Virus record (IMG/VR): IMGVR_UViG_3300046491_000021
Coordinates: 1 to 20,348 of that record
Reading direction: 5' to 3' (one strand)
Length of the DNA: 20,348 nucleotides
Origin: a virus
The notes beneath the pieces are model-generated. The model ran no database searches. It saw only the letters and a program-made list of their open reading frames with translations, and had not been told where the DNA came from. Positions 18,793 through 20,348 of the stretch are shown in pieces (positions within the stretch are counted from its first letter, which is position 1; each line of letters begins with the position of its first letter). The translations under genes and the position numbers were made by a program.

Positions 18793-20348
18793 GTGACGAC
18801 CGACATCCAGGTTCCGTTCGGCCCCACGGGCGAGCTGGTCTACAACCGCACATACAGCCGCACGCTGGCCGATGGCTCGAAGGAGACCTGGCCGGACACG
18901 GTCCGCCGCGTAGCGCGCGGCAACCTCGCCCTCGTCCACGGCCCCGACATGAGCACCTGGCCGAAGGAGGCCCTGGCCGAACACGAGGAGCTGGTCTACT
19001 GCATGGACCAGTTCGCGATCATCCCCGCGGGGCGCCACCTCTGGGCCACGGGCGTGAAGGGCCGCCAGTACCTGTTCAACTGCCACGTCGCTCCGTGGGG
19101 CGACGAGCTCAGCCGGCACTTCGAGTTCACCTTCATGCGCCTGATGGAAGGCGGCGGGGTCGGCGGCAACTACAGCTCCAAGTACCTCGCCCCGTTCGGT
19201 GCCCCGCGCCGCGAGCTCGACGTCCACGTGGTGTGCGACCCGATGCACCAGGACTACGAGGAGATGCGGGCCGCGGGCCTGCTGTCGACGGAGTACGACT
19301 CGGACTGGGCCGGCGCCTTCGAGGTCGAGGACTCCCGCGAGGGATGGGCTGACGCCCTGGTCGACCTGATCGACACGTTCATGAGCGACGGCGAGGTGAA
19401 GCACCGAGCCCGCGTTTACGACGTGAGCCGCGTGCGCTGCAAGGGCTCGCGCCTGAAGACGTTCGGCGGTACGGCAAGCGGCCCCGGCCCCTTCGCCCGG
19501 ATGCTGGCCGAGGTCGGCTCCATCCTCTCTCGTGCCGCCACCGCGATCGTCGGCCACCTCACCCCCACCGAGGCCATGGAGATGGACCACGCCATCGCCG
19601 AGTGCGTGGTGTCCGGTGGTGTCCGACGCTCGGCCCGCATGGCGATCTGCGCCTGGGACGACCCGTTCATCGACGCCTTCCTGGACTGCAAGGCGGACGG
19701 CAGCAAGCACTGGACCACGAACATCTCGGTCGAGATCAACGCCGCCTTCATCAACGCGCTGGGCAGCATCGACACGGCCCTCGGCCTGGAGGCCCGTCAC
19801 GTCCACTCCCGCGTGGTCGAGGGGATGCTCCGCAACGGTGAGCCCGGCTACTGGAACAGCACCTACTCCAACGAGGGAGAGGTCAACGAGGTCATCGCGA
19901 CCAACCCGTGCGGAGAGATCGCGCTCCCTCCGACCGGTGCGTGCGTCCTGGGCCACGTCAACATGGACTACTTCGCCCCCAAGACCAAGGGCGGACAGGT
20001 CGACCGCGCCGGACTGGAGCGAGCACACCAGCTCACGACCCGCTTCCTGATCCGGGCCACGTACGGCGACATGACCGACGACGAGCAGCGCTTCGTCATG
20101 CACAGCGAGCGGCGCGTTGGTGTCGGTCACCTCGGAGTGCAGGGCTTCCTCGCCAAGCAGGGCATCCGCTACTCGGAGGCCGCCTACCGGTACGAGTTCC
20201 AGCACCTGCTCAACGACCTGGCGGACGCCGTCCGTGACGAGGCCCGCGAGTACGCCTTCGAGCTGCGGATACCCGAGCCCGTGAAGGTGACGACCGTGGC
20301 CCCGACCGGCTCGATCGCGAAGCTCCCCGGCGTGAGTGAGGGCATCCA
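18793..20348 (+). CDS. nrdJ: Class II (adenosylcobalamin-dependent) ribonucleotide reductase, N-terminal part
   Basis: The frame stays open from GTG 18793 (GGAGG ten bases upstream at 18779-18783) to the window end, giving 518 codons; the 3' part lies outside. It would reduce ribonucleotides to deoxyribonucleotides using a B12-derived radical, in the cytoplasm. Key residues match the Lactobacillus leichmannii triphosphate reductase: Cys97 in F-N-C-H-V-A-P-W (partner Cys119 there), active-site Cys373 and Glu375 in T-N-P-C-G-E-I (408 and 410), and Cys384 eleven residues later (419). Further family motifs are G-G-G-V-G-G-N-Y and the late P-T-G-S-I. Phages carry it to supply dNTPs without an accessory radical subunit. 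It pairs with the dCMP deaminase. Monomeric triphosphate-type versus other class II form is inferred. Confidence 0.92.
   Translation, partial: MTTDIQVPFGPTGELVYNRTYSRTLADGSKETWPDTVRRVARGNLALVHGPDMSTWPKEALAEHEELVYCMDQFAIIPAGRHLWATGVKGRQYLFNCHVAPWGDELSRHFEFTFMRLMEGGGVGGNYSSKYLAPFGAPRRELDVHVVCDPMHQDYEEMRAAGLLSTEYDSDWAGAFEVEDSREGWADALVDLIDTFMSDGEVKHRARVYDVSRVRCKGSRLKTFGGTASGPGPFARMLAEVGSILSRAATAIVGHLTPTEAMEMDHAIAECVVSGGVRRSARMAICAWDDPFIDAFLDCKADGSKHWTTNISVEINAAFINALGSIDTALGLEARHVHSRVVEGMLRNGEPGYWNSTYSNEGEVNEVIATNPCGEIALPPTGACVLGHVNMDYFAPKTKGGQVDRAGLERAHQLTTRFLIRATYGDMTDDEQRFVMHSERRVGVGHLGVQGFLAKQGIRYSEAAYRYEFQHLLNDLADAVRDEAREYAFELRIPEPVKVTTVAPTGSIAKLPGVSEGI

Noticed and set aside
1-20348. Integrase, attachment site, tRNA genes or insertion sequences
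   Set aside because: None was recognised in the window; nothing can be said about the rest of the genome, so lifestyle remains open.

Overview
The window looks like part of the genome of a tailed, long-tailed (siphovirus-type) phage of a high-GC actinobacterium, most likely a Streptomyces or a close relative. The signs are the strong G/C bias at codon third positions, frequent GTG (and one or two TTG) starts, strong GGAGG-type ribosome binding sites, tail genes of actinophage type (a Gp37-like tail protein, collagen-like and S74-type fibres, a DUF2746-like protein), and an Lsr2-like protein. No integrase, tRNA, IS element or CRISPR array was seen. Host and phage group are inferred from the sequence alone.

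Layout. Positions 1-7261, plus strand: tail genes, namely the end of the tape measure protein, a distal tail protein, a Gp37-like tail protein, a small structural protein, a collagen-like minor tail protein, a small beta-rich protein and a tail fibre ending in a self-processing chaperone domain. Positions 7258-8702: lysis cassette, namely a membrane/coiled-coil protein, a CHAP plus peptidoglycan-binding endolysin and a small holin-like protein, closed by a strong terminator at 8706-8745. Positions 8750-9907: a regulatory node holding the only minus-strand gene (Lsr2-like), a divergent helix-turn-helix gene, and two intergenic regions with promoters and operator-like sites. Positions 9907-18701: early/replication genes, namely a membrane protein, a Cas4/RecB-like exonuclease, a possible ssDNA-binding protein, dCMP deaminase, a RecA/DnaB-like ATPase, a resolvase-like nuclease, a DNA primase split into two genes, a metallophosphoesterase, two adjacent genes that look like separated halves of a sigma factor, and several small unknowns. 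Positions 18793 to the end: an adenosylcobalamin-dependent (class II) ribonucleotide reductase that runs off the window.

How it works together. Tail and lysis genes form the late block. The right-hand block supplies nucleotides (dCMP deaminase, reductase), replicates DNA (primase, helicase-like ATPase) and processes it (exonuclease, resolvase, phosphoesterase). Genes are tightly packed, often with 4-base stop/start overlaps that suggest translational coupling.

The most interesting signal is a dispersed asymmetric repeat, core TGTGCAAGT or TGTGTAAGT. It is concentrated in the few intergenic gaps and directly in front of start codons, nearly always in the direction of transcription, and often beside a hairpin. 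It resembles in layout (not in sequence) the one-way repressor sites called stoperators in cluster A mycobacteriophages. Together with the HTH gene, the Lsr2-like gene and the split sigma pair it may form a phage-wide regulatory network. This is inference and needs testing.
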